Assembly (NCBI RefSeq): GCF_017815135.1
Contig: NZ_JAGJCF010000001.1
Location: forward strand, 496,001 to 560,000
Origin: Jiella mangrovi
GTDB taxonomy: Bacteria > Pseudomonadota > Alphaproteobacteria > Rhizobiales > Rhizobiaceae
Length of the DNA: 64,000 nt
Reading direction: 5' to 3'
Shown here: positions 61,850 through 64,000 of the stretch, in pieces
Numbering within the stretch: position 1 is the stretch's first letter
Layout of the letters: every line of letters begins with the position of its first letter
Notes under the pieces: generated by a model
Database searches by the model: none
Told to the model about the DNA's origin: nothing
The model's input: only the letters and a program-made list of their open reading frames with translations
Translations under genes and position numbers: made by a program

Positions 61850-62566
61850 ATGGTCTCCTCCCAAGGAACTGAATTCATATGCCGGCTAGCAGAATCCAGC
61901 CGACATGATGCCAGTGATGAATGGGGAAGGCTTCCGGCAGCGTGTCACGACCTCCAATAGGGGTCTTGGTGGGCACCGTTGAAAATTACCCTACCAGTGG
62001 CCTTCGAGATTCGGGGCGCTCCCAACGCCCCGATCTTGAAGCCGGAAACCATGACTGCACCCTAGTGCGGGAATTTTTCCTGCGCAAGCACTGATATCAG
62101 GTTTTTCTAGCTGCACTGCACAATTGCGAAAAGAAGAATTTCCTCCCGTTCCAGTGATATCAAAATATTCTCGAATATTTCTGAGATTATACTTCTGATT
62201 GTTTCGAATTCGGATCCTAGTGTAACATCTTCCCGCGGATAGGTCTTGAATTTTGCTGATGACAAGGGATCTGGATCTGACGGGAGTGGCGTGCTGACAC
62301 GCATGCAGCCTACGGGCGACGGCATCGAGCCGAAGGGTATGACCCGATTTGGCGCGCCCTTCTAAGTTTCCGATACAACCTTTCCCAGCGTCACCCCATC
62401 TTGCAACGCAGCAATTCAGGGTCAACTTGCCGCATTCCGACCCGGCTTGCGCCACCTATGCCGCCAATCCCGCGGCTCCGGGATCGCAATTGTGCCACAA
62501 AACCCGTGGTCCCATCCTGCCGCGAGGGCGCATAGTGGCGAATTCTGACGCTGGGAGGACAGGACG
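61850..62566. other. Long divergent promoter region of xoxF and the metallohydrolase gene
   Basis: 717 bp without a recognised gene. An AT-rich stretch at about 62090-62230 stands out and probably holds promoter elements. I saw no clear operator, and open frames here are short. Confidence 0.45.
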
Positions 62567-63502
62567 ATGGCGGGTCGAGCACGCCGTTTCCGGGCAATTC
62601 TTGCAATCGCGGCATTCGGCTGGATGGCGCAGCCAGGCGCGGCCGCGCAGGAGGATTTCATCGAGATTGCGCCCGGCATCCATGTGCGCCATGGCGCCAT
62701 TGCCGAAGAGACACCTGAAAACCTCGGGGCCATCGCCAATATCGGCTTCATCGTCGGCGACGACGCCGTTGCGATGATCGACAGCGGCGGCAGCGTGCCG
62801 GACGGCGAGGCGGCGCTCGCAGCCATTCGCAAGGTCACGACCAAGCCGGTCAAATGGCTCATCGTCACGCACATGCATCCCGATCACACCTTCGGCAACC
62901 AGGTGTTCGATGCGGCGGGCGCGACGATCATCGGCCATCGCCGGCTGCCGGCCGCTCTTGCCGCCCGCGCCGACTTCTACAAGCAGTCGATGCGCCCACA
63001 GATCGGCGACGCGCTCGCCGACGAGGTGACGATCACCCTCCCCGACGAGACCGTCGCCGACGAGCGACGCATCGATCTCGGCGGCCGGACGATCGTCATC
63101 AAGGCCTGGGACACGGCCCACACCGACAACGATCTGACGGTCTTCGATGAAAAGACGCGGACGCTGTTCGCCGGCGATCTCCTGTTCATCGAGCATGTGC
63201 CGGTGCTCGATGGCTCGCTCAAGGGCTGGCTAGCGCAGCTCCCTGCGCTGGCGGCCATCCCCGCAAAGCGCGTCGTGGCCGGGCACGGCCCTGTCAGTGC
63301 GCAATGGCCGCAAGCGCTGGAGCCGGAAAAGACCTATCTCGAAACGCTCGCGGCGGATATCCGCAAGGCGATCAGCGAGGGCGTGCCGCTGGCCGAGGCA
63401 GTCCCGGATGCGGCGGCGAGCGAACGGCCGAAATGGCGGCTGTTCGACGATTACAACCCACGCAACGCCACCGCGTCCTTTGCCGAACTCGAGTGGGAAT
63501 GA
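62567..63502 (+). CDS. Quinoprotein relay system zinc metallohydrolase (metallo-beta-lactamase fold)
   Basis: 311 residues with a signal peptide (AILAIAAFGWMAQPGAAAQ) and a beta-lactamase-fold hydrolase: THMHPDH (His102, His104, Asp106, His107), a metal His in DTAHTDNDL, Asp in FAGDLLFIEH and the last His in VAGHGPVS. This secreted subtype is found beside PQQ dehydrogenases and SoxYZ-like carriers; the substrate is not established. GGAGG precedes the ATG. It is divergent from xoxF and followed by the SoxYZ-like gene. Confidence 0.87.
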   Translation: MAGRARRFRAILAIAAFGWMAQPGAAAQEDFIEIAPGIHVRHGAIAEETPENLGAIANIGFIVGDDAVAMIDSGGSVPDGEAALAAIRKVTTKPVKWLIVTHMHPDHTFGNQVFDAAGATIIGHRRLPAALAARADFYKQSMRPQIGDALADEVTITLPDETVADERRIDLGGRTIVIKAWDTAHTDNDLTVFDEKTRTLFAGDLLFIEHVPVLDGSLKGWLAQLPALAAIPAKRVVAGHGPVSAQWPQALEPEKTYLETLAADIRKAISEGVPLAEAVPDAAASERPKWRLFDDYNPRNATASFAELEWE

Positions 63503-63693
63503 CACCATGACCCGTGGCGACCGGCAGGCTGTCTCACGCTGGAAACCGGCAGCGAGACGCGGCGGCCTCCCGGCGACGTGATGGCGCGCCCCCTTGCCGT
63601 AAGGGTGTTCGCAAGCAAGATGCGACAGGTGGTATCTGCCCATGCGGAACGGGAGTTCGCAAGGACCGGCGGAAACCCCATGGGAGGAAAATC

Positions 63694-64000
63694 ATGTCTG
63701 CAACCGATCCGATCCGCCTTTGCACCGCGCGCGGAGCCATCGTCACATTCACCGCCGGCCTGCTGATGACATTCAGCGTTGTCACACAGGGACATGCCCA
63801 GACGGCGGCCTCCCCCGAAGAGAAGGCCGCCGAGGCCGATTCGGCCTGGACGGCCCTCAAGCCGGACCTTTTTGGCGACAAACAGCTCATCGAGGGCACG
63901 AACACCATCGCCATCGAGGCTCCCAAGCGGGCGACGGACCCGGCCGTCGTTCCGGTGAAGCTCAGTTTCGATCCGAAGATGGCGGTCAGAAAGGTCACGC
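63694..64000 (+). CDS. Quinoprotein-associated SoxYZ-like carrier (truncated by window end)
   Basis: 102 codons are visible. The signal peptide is VTFTAGLLMTFSVVTQGHAQ. The mature start (ADSAWTALKPDLFGDKQLIEGTNTIAIEAPKRATDPAVVPVKLSF) matches the SoxY-like half of fused SoxYZ carriers found with PQQ dehydrogenases; the SoxZ half and carrier Cys would lie beyond the window. GGAGG seven bases before the ATG supports the start. It is 191 bp after the metallohydrolase, probably in one operon. Role inferred only. Confidence 0.8.
   Translation, partial: MSATDPIRLCTARGAIVTFTAGLLMTFSVVTQGHAQTAASPEEKAAEADSAWTALKPDLFGDKQLIEGTNTIAIEAPKRATDPAVVPVKLSFDPKMAVRKVT

Noticed and set aside
59444-61960. An 838-codon plus-strand open frame opposite xoxG/xoxF
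   Set aside because: The minus-strand reading is an unmistakable XoxF; the plus frame is a shadow.

Overview
The window is high-GC DNA from an alphaproteobacterium, most probably of the order Hyphomicrobiales (Rhizobiales). The clues are accA and xerD beside an aroK-aroB pair, a XoxF lanthanide methanol dehydrogenase cluster, a RutR-controlled reductive pyrimidine pathway, and rhizobial-type dispersed palindromic repeats. A marine or plant-associated family such as Aurantimonadaceae would fit, but that is inference only. No rRNA, tRNA, CRISPR array or complete transposon was seen.

Layout. (1) 0.2-3.7 kb: an acyl-CoA-dehydrogenase-like enzyme, a fused PIG-L deacetylase/methyltransferase and a family 2 glycosyltransferase, probably making an unidentified glycoconjugate; then an Mfd-like helicase (4-7.3 kb), a hydrolase remnant and a class II aldolase. 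(2) 8.7-16.4 kb: a tricarboxylate uptake locus. A TctD/TctE-like two-component system and a binding protein face a tctCBA operon plus an AbrB-type membrane protein, with a striking tandem 11-mer site between them. (3) 16.9-24.2 kb: a giant surface RTX/FG-GAP protein with eight tandem 160-residue modules, beside a TetR regulator. (4) 24.8-33.8 kb: an envelope-carbohydrate locus with an esterase, two DUF3131 proteins, two polytopic acyltransferases and a secreted lysine-rich repeat protein, separated by long intergenic DNA with dispersed repeats. (5) 34.6-42.7 kb: mostly core genes, namely an L,D-transpeptidase lipoprotein, accA, xerD with a small membrane protein, aroK-aroB-CNNM transporter, and an SDR lacking its catalytic Tyr/Lys.

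(6) 43.1-56.1 kb: a complete reductive pyrimidine catabolic island. PreT/PreA reduce uracil, HydA opens dihydrouracil, a carbamoylase releases beta-alanine, an aminotransferase passes the amino group on, and a RutR-like repressor sits divergently. A near-consensus RutR box lies between the aminotransferase and rutR, and a weaker one upstream of preT. Two toxin-antitoxin modules (MazEF-like and HicBA) are embedded between pathway genes. A GGDEF-EAL protein, a DUF559 pseudogene broken by one stop codon and a small possible winged-helix protein also lie here.

(7) 56.4-64.0 kb: a methanol/quinoprotein locus with a glutaredoxin-MauE fusion, xoxF-xoxG-xoxJ and a CXXCW protein on the minus strand, and a metallohydrolase plus a truncated SoxYZ-like carrier on the plus strand. 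The xoxG cytochrome carries a long low-complexity linker. The strongest candidates for undescribed biology are the DUF3131/acyltransferase/lysine-rich locus, the toxin-antitoxin-studded pyrimidine island, the giant RTX protein and the ACAD/PIG-L-methyltransferase/GT2 module.
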